Source: Photobacterium sp. DA100
Lineage (GTDB): Bacteria > Pseudomonadota > Gammaproteobacteria > Enterobacterales > Vibrionaceae
Assembly: GCF_029223585.1 (NCBI RefSeq)
Contig: NZ_CP119423.1
Location: 2,418,001 to 2,482,000, forward strand
Length of the DNA stretch: 64,000 bases
Reading direction: 5' to 3'
Shown here: positions 17,058 through 25,168 of the stretch, piece after piece
How the letters are laid out: every line of letters begins with the position of its first letter
Position numbering within the stretch: the stretch's first letter is position 1
Notes under the pieces: model-generated
Databases searched by the model: none
What the model saw: the letters and a program-made list of their open reading frames with translations, nothing else
What the model was told of the DNA's origin: nothing
Position numbers and translations under genes: made by a program

Positions 17058-17663
17058 ATGGAAATGATGAAAGCCATTCTGTTTGGCGTTATCTTATCAT
17101 TGACCGTCGGGCCAATAGCCATTTTGGTACTTAACAACGGTATGCACCATGGCTACATAGCAGCAGTGCGGAGTGCGGCGGGCGCTGCATTGGCTGACTA
17201 TTGCTATGCCTTAGTAAGCTTCGTAACCAGCAGCTTATTGATCAAAAATCTCGACCAGTACCACTACCAAATCATCCTGCTCTCTTCTTGGGTACTCATT
17301 TTCATGGGCTTTTATATGATGTTCAATGCCATGAAAAATACCAAACTCCTTGCAAGGGTACACCGCCCGGCAAAGAAATTAGGTTTTCGCTCGGCCTTTT
17401 ACCTGACACTCGCCAACCCGATTGCCATCATTGCACTCTCCGCATTTATCGGCCATTCCAGTGAGCATGTGGATTTATTGTTTGCCATGCAACTTGCTGG
17501 AGCGGTGTTCGTGGGGAGTTTAATTATTCAGTGCCTACTTGCCCTTTCCGGCTTTGCACTGAAAGATGACGACAGCATCACCTTTCCCTTCTATTTGCAA
17601 TTGCTCGGCGGCTTGCTGATTTGTCTATTTGGGGTAAATAATTTTGTTGAGCTTGCCGGATGA
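17058..17663 (+). CDS. LysE-family amino acid exporter
   Basis: 201-residue inner-membrane protein with about six hydrophobic segments. The N-terminal pattern MKAILFGVILSLTVGPIAIL and the following GYIAAVRSAAGAALADYCYA match LysE/RhtB translocators. YLTLANPIAIIALSAFIG near residue 115 is the second conserved block. The substrate (lysine, threonine, homoserine or other) cannot be read from sequence. The ATG at 17058 follows GGGGGAG; an earlier in-frame start lacks a ribosome site. Confidence 0.83.
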   Translation: MEMMKAILFGVILSLTVGPIAILVLNNGMHHGYIAAVRSAAGAALADYCYALVSFVTSSLLIKNLDQYHYQIILLSSWVLIFMGFYMMFNAMKNTKLLARVHRPAKKLGFRSAFYLTLANPIAIIALSAFIGHSSEHVDLLFAMQLAGAVFVGSLIIQCLLALSGFALKDDDSITFPFYLQLLGGLLICLFGVNNFVELAG

Positions 17664-17671
17664 GCAGCAAA

Positions 17672-17705
17672 GAAAAAGGCCTAGCGTTAACGCTAGGCCT
17701 TCAAT
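17672..17705. terminator. Terminator shared by lysE-like gene and tRNA-Cys array
   Basis: The 13-base stem AAGGCCTAGCGTT/AACGCTAGGCCTT is a perfect palindrome. On the minus strand it continues into TTTTTCTTT, ending the tRNA array. It also lies right after the LysE stop. Confidence 0.9.
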
Positions 17706-17707
17706 GA

Positions 17708-17781
17708 TGGAGGCGCGTCCCGGAGTCGAACCGAGGTCCACGGATTTGCAATCCGCTGCATAGCCACTCTGCCAACGCGCC
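17708..17781 (-). tRNA. tRNA-Cys (GCA), array copy 5
   Basis: 74 bases with an encoded CCA. The acceptor stem GGCGCGT pairs with ACGCGCC. The anticodon loop ATTGCAAAT gives GCA, and the T loop TTCGACT is present. It is the last copy in transcription order, next to the terminator. Confidence 0.95.
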
Positions 17782-17852
17782 AAATTGTCCAAGCCCGCCT
17801 ACCCGGCGGCTTGTCTGGTTACTGCCGCCAACGGGCTTCAGAACCGAAATGA

Positions 17853-17926
17853 TGGAGGCGCGTCCCGGAGTCGAACCGAGGTCCACGGATTTGCAATCCG
17901 CTGCATAGCCACTCTGCCAACGCGCC
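17853..17926 (-). tRNA. tRNA-Cys (GCA), array copy 4
   Basis: Identical by eye to the other four copies: anticodon GCA, encoded CCA, 74 bases. Confidence 0.95.
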
Positions 17927-17997
17927 AAATTGTCCAAGCCCGCCTACCCGACGGCTTGTCTGGTTGCTGCCGCCAACGGGCCTCAGAACCGAAATGA

Positions 17998-18071
17998 TGG
18001 AGGCGCGTCCCGGAGTCGAACCGAGGTCCACGGATTTGCAATCCGCTGCATAGCCACTCTGCCAACGCGCC
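17998..18071 (-). tRNA. tRNA-Cys (GCA), array copy 3
   Basis: Identical by eye to the other four copies: anticodon GCA, encoded CCA, 74 bases. Confidence 0.95.
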
Positions 18072-18142
18072 AAATTGTTCAAGCCCGCCTACCCGGCGGC
18101 TTGTTCGGTTACAGCCGCCAACGGGCCTCAGAACCGAAATGA

Positions 18143-18216
18143 TGGAGGCGCGTCCCGGAGTCGAACCGAGGTCCACGGATTTGCAATCCGCTGCATAGCC
18201 ACTCTGCCAACGCGCC
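18143..18216 (-). tRNA. tRNA-Cys (GCA), array copy 2
   Basis: Identical by eye to the other four copies: anticodon GCA, encoded CCA, 74 bases. The spacer on its 5' side is slightly more diverged (ACATTGTCC in place of AAATTGTCC). Confidence 0.95.
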
Positions 18217-18287
18217 ACATTGTCCAAGCCTGCCTACCCGGCGGCTTGTCTGGTTGCTGCCGCCAACGGGCTTCAGAACCGAAATGA

Positions 18288-18361
18288 TGGAGGCGCGTCC
18301 CGGAGTCGAACCGAGGTCCACGGATTTGCAATCCGCTGCATAGCCACTCTGCCAACGCGCC
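18288..18361 (-). tRNA. tRNA-Cys (GCA), array copy 1
   Basis: First copy in transcription order, nearest the promoter. Identical by eye to the others, with anticodon GCA and encoded CCA. Confidence 0.95.
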
Positions 18362-18417
18362 ATCAATTTTGTCAGTACCGCTGAATATCGGCCAATGCCG
18401 CTGCGGTACGGAGGTGT

Positions 18418-18445
18418 AATTTACTGATTTTCTGGGATGAGTCAA
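18418..18445 (-). promoter_or_regulatory. Promoter of the tRNA-Cys array
   Basis: On the minus strand TTGACT and TAAATT are 16 bases apart, about 56 bases before the first tRNA-Cys. The remaining 240 bases up to the aldolase terminator show no gene. Confidence 0.6.
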
Positions 18446-18684
18446 ACAAAAATACAAGAACTTGCTTCAACTGAACAATTTCCAACACATCAAGCCAAAA
18501 AAACGGCCTAATTCGTATGGAAACCCACCAATCGCTAGGATGAGCACAATAAACTTAGAATGCCTCTATCGCACTCTTTTGTTGATAAACAGCATCCGAG
18601 ACCGGCTTTTCGACCTCTTCAACACGTTTTTTTAAGTCGATCATGCTTGCTTAAGTTACTTTGCTAACTACGCTGTAAATAAGA

Positions 18685-18712
18685 CTAAAAAAGCCCACCT
18701 AGGGCGGGCTTC
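18685..18712 (-). terminator. Terminator of the eda gene
   Basis: On the minus strand the hairpin AAGCCCGCC/GGTGGGCTT (one mismatch or wobble) is followed by seven T. Confidence 0.8.
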
Positions 18713-18737
18713 GTATAATCATAATGTCGAGGCACCG

Positions 18738-19370
18738 TTAGCCGTTCACTAACTCAACCGCTTCACGCACCAAGCGACCGATTTCGTCCCAGTCTCCATT
18801 TTCAATCAGCGCCGGGGCCACCATCCAGGTACCACCACAACAAATGACGCGATCAATGGCTAGGTAGTCACGTACGTTGGCCTTGCCAATACCGCCAGTT
18901 GGCATCAAGGATACATCAACGTAGGGTGCCAGCAGCGACTTGATCATATTAATCCCGCCTGACGCTTCGGCCGGGAAAAATTTCAAGAAGGTCAGTCCCA
19001 TCTCCAACGCCTGCTCAACCTGGCTTGGATTGTTGATACCTGGCACCATAGGGATCCCCTGCTCCAGGCAGTAACGCACAGTGTTAGGGTTAAGCCCCGG
19101 TGCCACCACAAACTCAGAACCCGCTTCTTTAGCGCGATCGACTTGCTCAGCATTCAGCACCGTACCCGCACCGATACACATCTGTGGGTAGGCTTCGCGC
19201 ATCAAACGAATAGCTTCGGCCGCCGCCTCAGTACGAAAAGTCACCTCGGCAACCGGTAGGCCATTTTCGACAAGGGTTTTAGCCAGAGGCACAGCCTGTG
19301 ACACATCGTTGATTTGAATAACAGGTATAACTTTGAAGGCTTTAAGTTTCTCGATGATCTGCTGAGACAT
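18738..19370 (-). CDS. eda: KDPG/KHG aldolase
   Basis: 210-residue class I aldolase that splits 2-keto-3-deoxy-6-phosphogluconate into pyruvate and glyceraldehyde 3-phosphate. The catalytic Glu block VAEVTFRTEAA (near 40-50), IGAGTVLN (near 72-79) and the Schiff-base lysine in TFLKFFPAEASGG (near 131-143) are all present; length is typical. It is the last gene of a leftward group with KDG kinase, a sodium symporter, RidA and a deacylase. That context suggests KDPG from an amino-sugar acid rather than only the Entner-Doudoroff route. Confidence 0.93.
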   Translation of the reverse strand: MSQQIIEKLKAFKVIPVIQINDVSQAVPLAKTLVENGLPVAEVTFRTEAAAEAIRLMREAYPQMCIGAGTVLNAEQVDRAKEAGSEFVVAPGLNPNTVRYCLEQGIPMVPGINNPSQVEQALEMGLTFLKFFPAEASGGINMIKSLLAPYVDVSLMPTGGIGKANVRDYLAIDRVICCGGTWMVAPALIENGDWDEIGRLVREAVELVNG

Positions 19371-19401
19371 GTTCAGGTGTTCCTATTTACAATAAATCTA
19401 T

Positions 19402-20322
19402 TTACATTAAGTTTTTCATTGCATCGGCCGGAATAATCGCCCCGGGATGCTGGATAACAATAGACGCTAACTGGTGGCCCAGCTCGGCAGCAGCAGACTC
19501 ACTGCCACCACTCAAACGACCAGCCAAGTAGCCTGCGGCAAAAGAGTCCCCTGCCGCGCAGGTATCAATCACTTTCTCCACCTTATTGGCCGCGATGTAA
19601 GACTCATACGGCTGGTCTGACTGCAACTGGCTAACCACCAAGCACGGCTCACTGCCCCGCTTGATCACCACCTCCTGGCAGCCGAATGATCGGCAGCGGT
19701 CGACTATGCTCCCTTGCCCCCAAACCAAGTGGTCATCATCTTCTGTGATCAAGGCAATATCGACAAAAGGAAGAACCTGTGAATACCAATACTGGGCCTG
19801 CTTGGACGTCCATAGCTGTGGGCGGAAGTTGTTATCAAATAACACTTTGCCCCCCTTGGCTTTATGTTTGTCCAGCAAAGTAACCAAGGTCGCTTTGGCA
19901 TCTTCAGCCAAAATCGCCAAGCTGATCCCGCTGATATACAGGGCATCAAAATCATGGTTTTCAATCGCTTGCTCAAGCGGAGTAAGCCCACAGGCAAAAT
20001 AAAATTTCGCCGCACTGTCGTTGCGCCAGTAATGGAAGTGACGCTCGCCGTTTGGCTCTGTCTCCACCAGGTAAAGGCCCGGCAGTTTATTTTCCAGCTT
20101 GCGCACCATAGAGGTATCGATATTTTCCTGCTGCCAAGCATTGAGCATGTCCTGGCTGATATTGTCGACACCCAATGCCGTAGCGTAACTGACAGCAATA
20201 TCACGGCTAGTGCCCAAACGAGACAGGTACAGCGCCGTATTTAACGTATCTCCACCAAATGTTCGTTGTAGCGGTTGGCCGCTAAGCTCGACCATGCACT
20301 CACCAAAAAAAGCAATTTTCAC
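19402..20322 (-). CDS. kdgK: 2-keto-3-deoxygluconate kinase (PfkB family)
   Basis: 306-residue sugar kinase that phosphorylates 2-keto-3-deoxygluconate to KDPG, the substrate of the aldolase encoded 31 bases downstream. The N-terminal ribokinase signature FGGDTLNTALYLSRLG is near residue 22, and the C-terminal signature DTCAAGDSFAAGYLAG near 250 contains the catalytic Asp. The start codon is GTG, preceded by GAAAGGT. Family and neighbour make the substrate assignment firm. Confidence 0.9.
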   Translation of the reverse strand: MKIAFFGECMVELSGQPLQRTFGGDTLNTALYLSRLGTSRDIAVSYATALGVDNISQDMLNAWQQENIDTSMVRKLENKLPGLYLVETEPNGERHFHYWRNDSAAKFYFACGLTPLEQAIENHDFDALYISGISLAILAEDAKATLVTLLDKHKAKGGKVLFDNNFRPQLWTSKQAQYWYSQVLPFVDIALITEDDDHLVWGQGSIVDRCRSFGCQEVVIKRGSEPCLVVSQLQSDQPYESYIAANKVEKVIDTCAAGDSFAAGYLAGRLSGGSESAAAELGHQLASIVIQHPGAIIPADAMKNLM

Positions 20323-20368
20323 ACTGCTACCTTTCTAATTATTCGAACTGTATTTAAAGCGTAACTGA

Positions 20369-20406
20369 AGATGCAGGCCTTACATCACAACAAAGGCCTG
20401 CATTTT
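20369..20406. terminator. Stem-loop between the symporter and kdgK
   Basis: An 11-base stem, ATGCAGGCCTT/AAGGCCTGCAT, with an 11-base loop lies in the 100-bp gap. T bases follow on the plus strand only, so on the leftward mRNA it may reduce rather than end transcription. Confidence 0.5.
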
Positions 20407-20422
20407 GACGAGTTTCAGAAGA

Positions 20423-21913
20423 TTATTTTGCGGTAACCGGCTGAGCGTCGATACCTGGCTCTTCAGGCTTTTCCATCGCCGCACGCTCGGCATCAAGGAT
20501 GGCTTGCGCTTCTTCTTTAGACACCTTGTTCGCTGGCGTAACCAAGCTAACCACGACACCGGCAACCAAAGCAGTTGTGACAGATGGAATGACCGGGTTG
20601 CCCCAGAATGCTGTCCAGTCGGCGTTGAACATGACAGAGAATGACGCTGCTGATGCACCTGCCAAGGTAGCCAGTGCCCCCTGCCAGTTGTAGCGGCCCC
20701 AGAAGCGACCCAGCATACCGCACACAAACATGCCTGACATGACTGTCGAGATCATCTTGGTGATGTAGCTGATAATGTCATTCGAAGTCAGGGCGAACAG
20801 CAGTGCCAGACCGATACAGATAACCAGGGCGATACGCGAGTAGGTAACCATCTTGTCTTTTGATGGGACTCTGCCCGTGAACATGATGTAGATATCACGC
20901 AGCAGGATAGATACACCGGCAATCGCATCGGAACTTGCACTCGACATCGTTGCTGACAGACCTGCAATCAGAACAATCATGCCGATACCCACAGGCAGCA
21001 CGGTTGCTGCTACATATGGGAACGCAAAGTTGGCGTTGTTAAGCTCTGGGTTGATCGCATGGGCTGACATACCGATAACCGCAGGGATGATAGAGAAGAA
21101 CAAGTACAGTACACCCGACAACACGAACGAGCGGCGAATGGTCGGTACGTCTTTACCCGAGTAGATACGCTGGCGGAAAGAAGGGGTGGCCAAGATCCCC
21201 ACACCAACCACCAGGGCCAGTGAGATACCCGGGATCATGCCCAGTTTTTCCAAGCCGAGGAAGCTGACAGAAGCAGGCTCCATCGCAGCATACAGGTTAT
21301 CAAGTCCACCGATATGGTTGACCGACAGTACCGCCATCAGGATGAAACCGGCAAACAGGATCACGGCCTGAATAGTATCGGTCCAAACTACCGCGGTGTA
21401 ACCCCCAATCACGACGTAGATAGTAAAGGCAGCGGCGATAATCATCTTAGCGGTGTTGAGCTCGATGTCTGCAATCCAAGCCAGGTACATACCACCACCA
21501 AGAATGTGCGCGCCCAACCAACCGATAGAGGCGGTAAAGATCAGGATACCCACGACATTTTTGACAACCTTGTTGGCTCCGACATAGTAAGCCAGCTCTT
21601 CACTCATGGTCATGAAATTAAGCTTACGTACCGGGGCAAACCAGTAGGCGAGCAGCAGGATACCCAAGGCACCGCCAATACCGTAAAGTGCGCCAGCCCA
21701 ACCGTTGGCATAACCAAAGCCAACCGCCCCCATGCTCGAACCTGTACCCACCATGGTGGCTACCGTGGTACCCAGTACCAAGAACAGCGGAAGACCACGA
21801 CCTCCAAGCAGAAAGTCTTCGCCTGATTTCTGGTTACGCGATACAAACCAACCTAACCAGATTAAAAAAACCACATACGCACCGAAACCGGTGAGAAAGA
21901 GTGTACTGTTCAT
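20423..21913 (-). CDS. Sodium:solute symporter (SSS family)
   Basis: About 496-residue membrane carrier with 13 or so hydrophobic segments. Conserved pieces are GGRGLPLFLVLGTTVATMVG near residues 35-54, the block WTDTIQAVILFAGFILMAV, and the sodium-site-like SATMSSASSDAIAG. The ATG at 21913 follows AAGAGGT at five bases; an ATG eight codons upstream lacks such a site. In this cluster the likely cargo is N-acetylglucosaminic acid or a related amino-sugar acid, an inference from the flanking enzymes. Confidence 0.85.
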   Translation of the reverse strand: MNSTLFLTGFGAYVVFLIWLGWFVSRNQKSGEDFLLGGRGLPLFLVLGTTVATMVGTGSSMGAVGFGYANGWAGALYGIGGALGILLLAYWFAPVRKLNFMTMSEELAYYVGANKVVKNVVGILIFTASIGWLGAHILGGGMYLAWIADIELNTAKMIIAAAFTIYVVIGGYTAVVWTDTIQAVILFAGFILMAVLSVNHIGGLDNLYAAMEPASVSFLGLEKLGMIPGISLALVVGVGILATPSFRQRIYSGKDVPTIRRSFVLSGVLYLFFSIIPAVIGMSAHAINPELNNANFAFPYVAATVLPVGIGMIVLIAGLSATMSSASSDAIAGVSILLRDIYIMFTGRVPSKDKMVTYSRIALVICIGLALLFALTSNDIISYITKMISTVMSGMFVCGMLGRFWGRYNWQGALATLAGASAASFSVMFNADWTAFWGNPVIPSVTTALVAGVVVSLVTPANKVSKEEAQAILDAERAAMEKPEEPGIDAQPVTAK

Positions 21914-22015
21914 CCCATACCTCTTATAATCCGTCATTGCTTTTATTTGCTTGGGGATAGTCTCATCACTTACTACCCCATGAGTTACTGACTAATTTCA
22001 GTATTTTGCTTTTTT

Positions 22016-22042
22016 AGGGTTGGTACTTTGCCAACCTTTTTT
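22016..22042 (+). terminator. Plus-strand terminator-like hairpin upstream of the symporter
   Basis: The stem GGTTGG/CCAACC followed by TTTTTT reads as a terminator on the plus strand, although all nearby genes are on the minus strand. It would stop antisense transcription entering the ridA region. Confidence 0.4.
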
Positions 22043-22131
22043 CTTTGGCCTGTCGGCTCTGTTTCTTTGGCTCTAGTTGTAATAGCCCGCCAACTTCCGT
22101 TGTGGCATCGCTTGTCAATTGGGCTTCTGCT

Positions 22132-22163
22132 GGCCCCGCGGCTTTATTGTTTTATGCGGGGCC
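22132..22163. other. Stem-loop between ridA and the symporter
   Basis: An eight-base perfect stem, GGCCCCGC/GCGGGGCC, with a 16-base loop sits 18 bases past the ridA stop. No T run follows on the minus strand, so it is probably an mRNA processing or stability element. Confidence 0.45.
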
Positions 22164-22180
22164 CGAAGATAATGCCTGAA

Positions 22181-22573
22181 TTAACGGCGATCTTCGCGGT
22201 AGCACGTCACATCCACCTCAACTTTTACGTCAACAACCAGGTCACATACCATGCAGATACGTGCTGGTGGGTGCTCACCGAAGAACTCTTTGAACACTTT
22301 GTTGAATGACTGGAAGTAGCGTGAATCTGTCAGTACCACTTTCACGTGCACCACATCTTCTAGGCCGTAACCAGCTTCTTCCATAATGTCGACACAGTTC
22401 TGGATCGCCAAGCGAGACTGCTCGATGATGCCACCTTCAACCACTTCACCGTCTGTCATTGGTGTTTGACCAGAGACATACAGGAAACCACCCGCCTGAG
22501 TTGCACGTGCAAAAGGTAGGTGCTGACCGCCGGTGCCTGTACCGCCTTCGATGCCATAGCGTGTGATAGTCAT
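22181..22573 (-). CDS. RidA-family enamine/imine deaminase
   Basis: 130-residue YjgF/RidA protein. These enzymes hydrolyse reactive enamines and imines released by PLP-dependent dehydratases. The catalytic arginine lies in HPPARICMVCDLVVDVKVEV (near 99-118), and YVSGQTP is in the N-terminal half. The ATG at 22573 is preceded by GGAGAAAG; a TTG five codons earlier overlaps that site and is not the start. It fits beside the PLP deaminase at 25169, whose product would pass through an enamine. Confidence 0.88.
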   Translation of the reverse strand: MTITRYGIEGGTGTGGQHLPFARATQAGGFLYVSGQTPMTDGEVVEGGIIEQSRLAIQNCVDIMEEAGYGLEDVVHVKVVLTDSRYFQSFNKVFKEFFGEHPPARICMVCDLVVDVKVEVDVTCYREDRR

Positions 22574-22625
22574 AATTTCTTTCTCCAACGTTGTGTTACT
22601 TAGTTCAATTTACTGTCCCTGGGGG

Positions 22626-24065
22626 TTAGTCCTGGTGACGGTATAGGAAACGACCATGGCGGTTATCACTCACCTGACCGTTTTGATAACTGATGCAGCC
22701 ATTGACCATGACCACGTCAATCCCTTTCGCTGCTGCAATCGGATTTTCGAAACTTGCAACATCGATAATGGTGTTCGGATCAAACATCACGATATCGGCA
22801 TAGGCCCCTTCGCGAATTTCTCCCCGGTCTTTAAGGCAATAGCGCTTGGCCGACATGCCTGTCATTTTGTGAATCGCCAGTCCCAGTGAAAACAACTGGC
22901 GTTCACGGCTGTAATAGCCCAGCACCCTTGGAAATGAGCCCCACAAACGTGGGTGCGGGTGTGGGTCATTCGGCAGGCCATCGGAGCCCACCATGGTTAA
23001 TCGGTATTTCAGTACCCGCTCGACATCGGCTTCGTCCATGCAGTGGTAAACCGCGCCTGCTGGCTGAAGTTGCTTGGCCGCTTCCATCAGAGGCAACGCC
23101 ATCTCTGCAGCAATGTGTTTGAGCATTTTTCCTGCGTGTTCAGGGTGCGTCTCTGACCAGGTAATGAAGATATCTATCTCATCGGTGACCTGATTGAGAT
23201 CAAGTGTCGACGAGCTCGCAGAATAGGGGTAGCAATCACAAGCAACATCTTGGTGCTTGGCTGTTTTTTCCATTACATTAAGCACTTCAACTGTGCGTCC
23301 CCAGTTACCGGCTCCAGCACATTTGAGGTGCGAAATCACCACTGGCACCTTGCCATGCTTACCGGTGGCAAAGGCTTCTTCCATCGCCTTGAGGATCTGC
23401 TCGAACTCGGTCCGCATATGGGTGGTATAGATCCCGTCAAACTCAGCCAGCTCCTCAGCAAGGGCCATCACTTCCTCTGTCGGCGCTTGTTTGGCTGAGG
23501 CATAAGCCAAGCCAGAGCTTAAACCTAAAGCGCCCTGCTCCATCGCCTCGTGCAGCTTGGCTTTCATCGCTGCAATTTCATCGCTGGACGCTGCACGGTA
23601 CAAATCATCCATCTCGTTGTTGCGCAGTGTGGTATGGCCCACCAGCGCAGCAACATTGACAGCAGGCTCTGCTGCCGTGACGGCCTCGGCATAGGAAGCG
23701 AATGTCGGGTATTTAAAATCTTGCTGCTTGCCCAGCAGGTTCATCGGATCCGGCGGATCCCCGGCCAGCGTTGCTGGTGAAGCACTGATCCCGCAGTTAC
23801 CAACGATGACGCTGGTGACACCTTGGCTGATCTTCGGCAAACAGTCGGGATAACGGATCACATTGGTATCGTCATGGGTGTGCACATCGATAAAACCCGG
23901 CGCTAACGCCTTGCCATGACCATCGATGATCTGTGAGGCTTCGCACCCGGCTAAATCCCCTATGGCTGCAATACGATCCCCTGTAATAGCAACATCGGCG
24001 TTGTAAGGCTCACTACCCGAGCCATCAACAACTTGAACATTTCGGAAAACGGTATCGAACTGCAT
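22626..24065 (-). CDS. N-acyl-D-amino-acid deacylase family amidohydrolase
   Basis: 479-residue zinc amidohydrolase. The metal motif DVHTHDDTN is near residues 59-67, the metal-bridging Cys region GNCGISASP near 93-101, HLKCAGAGNWG near 245-255, and the catalytic Asp in SDGLPNDPHPHPR near 378-390. The family removes acyl groups from N-acyl-D-amino acids. D-glucosaminic acid is a D-amino acid in configuration, so with the KDG kinase and aldolase nearby the likely reaction is deacetylation of N-acetylglucosaminic acid. N-acyl-D-amino acids are the alternative. An AAGGAAG ribosome site is present. Confidence 0.87.
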   Translation of the reverse strand: MQFDTVFRNVQVVDGSGSEPYNADVAITGDRIAAIGDLAGCEASQIIDGHGKALAPGFIDVHTHDDTNVIRYPDCLPKISQGVTSVIVGNCGISASPATLAGDPPDPMNLLGKQQDFKYPTFASYAEAVTAAEPAVNVAALVGHTTLRNNEMDDLYRAASSDEIAAMKAKLHEAMEQGALGLSSGLAYASAKQAPTEEVMALAEELAEFDGIYTTHMRTEFEQILKAMEEAFATGKHGKVPVVISHLKCAGAGNWGRTVEVLNVMEKTAKHQDVACDCYPYSASSSTLDLNQVTDEIDIFITWSETHPEHAGKMLKHIAAEMALPLMEAAKQLQPAGAVYHCMDEADVERVLKYRLTMVGSDGLPNDPHPHPRLWGSFPRVLGYYSRERQLFSLGLAIHKMTGMSAKRYCLKDRGEIREGAYADIVMFDPNTIIDVASFENPIAAAKGIDVVMVNGCISYQNGQVSDNRHGRFLYRHQD

Positions 24066-24131
24066 GAAACTTCCTTCTTTATGACGCTAATTCTGCACAA
24101 CCGTTAATCCGAACTGTTCGGACAGGTTGTG

Positions 24132-25004
24132 TTAATCGCCGAGAGGCTGTCTATCCTCTCCACCACGATGACTGTCTAATGCCAGCTTCAAGCGGCGCAG
24201 CTTATCGCGGGTCCGGCGTTTATGGCTCAAGGCCAACTCCGTTGACAGCACATCGATCAACGCCATCATGGCGTAACGTGATGCCGACGGTTTGTAGATA
24301 AAATCGGTCTCTTTGGTGACAACCGGCAGAACCAAATCACTGACCTCAGCCAGCGGTGATTCCTTAGGCGTTATGGCTATCACCTTCAAACCATATTGTT
24401 TGGCAATCGATGCCGGCTCTACCACTTCTGGCGTGTAACCGGTCGCGGAAATCACCACCATCACATCATTGGCATCGGCAGTGGAAGCCACCATTCTCGC
24501 CAACAGGCCATCGTTGTAGGCCGTAACCGGGTAGCCGAGGCGGAACAAGCGAAACTGCAGTTCCTGCGACAACATGGTTGAGCCCCCCCCCATACCAATG
24601 GCCAAAATTTGCCGGGCGTTCTGCAGCATATCTACTGCAGAAGCCACATCCTGCTCGTTGACCACTTTGCGGTTTATGTTGATCACATTTTTGATCGACT
24701 CATAAACCCCTTGGATCCCCGACTGATCCGGCGACTCATGAATGAATCGCTGACCGATGGCAAGTGACTGAGCTAATTTCAGCTTCAGATCCCGCACATT
24801 CTTACAGCCAACCGCTTTGGCAAAGCGGGTAATGGTTGCCTCACTCACTCCGGCTTCTTCGGCCATTTGAGTAATGCTGTAACCCGATGCTGCGGCCAAA
24901 TCATCAATCACCAACATGGCGACTTTCTTCTCAGCATCCCGCAATTGCGAGAAGCGCTCGGTAATTCTTGAAACAATATCGACTTCGATTGTCACGGCTT
25001 TCAC
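24132..25004 (-). CDS. MurR/RpiR-family transcriptional regulator
   Basis: 290-residue regulator with an N-terminal RpiR helix-turn-helix (residues 10-85; recognition region EAGVSEATITRFAKAVG) and a C-terminal SIS sugar-phosphate-binding domain (about 125-260; ILAIGMGGGSTMLSQEL and VISATGYTPEV). RpiR proteins usually sense phosphosugars or sugar acids. It is divergent from the PLP deaminase and heads the leftward group, so it probably controls both from the 164-bp gap. GTG at 25004 is used; a GTG three codons in, after AAAGGTG, is equally possible. Confidence 0.87.
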   Translation of the reverse strand: MKAVTIEVDIVSRITERFSQLRDAEKKVAMLVIDDLAAASGYSITQMAEEAGVSEATITRFAKAVGCKNVRDLKLKLAQSLAIGQRFIHESPDQSGIQGVYESIKNVININRKVVNEQDVASAVDMLQNARQILAIGMGGGSTMLSQELQFRLFRLGYPVTAYNDGLLARMVASTADANDVMVVISATGYTPEVVEPASIAKQYGLKVIAITPKESPLAEVSDLVLPVVTKETDFIYKPSASRYAMMALIDVLSTELALSHKRRTRDKLRRLKLALDSHRGGEDRQPLGD

Positions 25005-25168
25005 CTTTCTCTCGACAGGGCAAATAGTAATTTCAGGGCAGGTTCAAAACAGTGAGAAACAGCACAAATCGCTCAGTAATGTTTGATACTTTCTAACACC
25101 AATAATATTATCACCACGCTAAAACGCAGTAATAACAAGCCCTGAGAGCTATGTTAGGAGAATAATAA

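Larger units (their letters stand above)
17708..18361 (-). repeat. Tandem 145-bp repeat carrying five tRNA-Cys genes
   Basis: Five 74-base identical tRNA-Cys genes start exactly every 145 bases (17708, 17853, 17998, 18143, 18288). The 71-base spacers differ at only a few positions. Each spacer contains CCCGCCTACCCGGCGGC and GCCGCCAACGGGC, which can fold. The layout indicates amplification by unequal recombination. Confidence 0.95.

Noticed and set aside
17708..18361. CRISPR-like regular array
   Set aside because: The repeated 74-base unit folds as tRNA-Cys with anticodon GCA, and the spacers are nearly identical to each other, unlike CRISPR spacers.
17701..18457. Several repetitive open frames of 70-129 codons on both strands
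   Set aside because: They are translations of the tRNA-Cys array and carry no independent coding signal.
20423..25004. Simple D-amino acid degradation locus
   Set aside because: Possible for the deacylase and deaminase alone, but KDG kinase and KDPG aldolase in the same cluster point to an amino-sugar acid; kept as the alternative.
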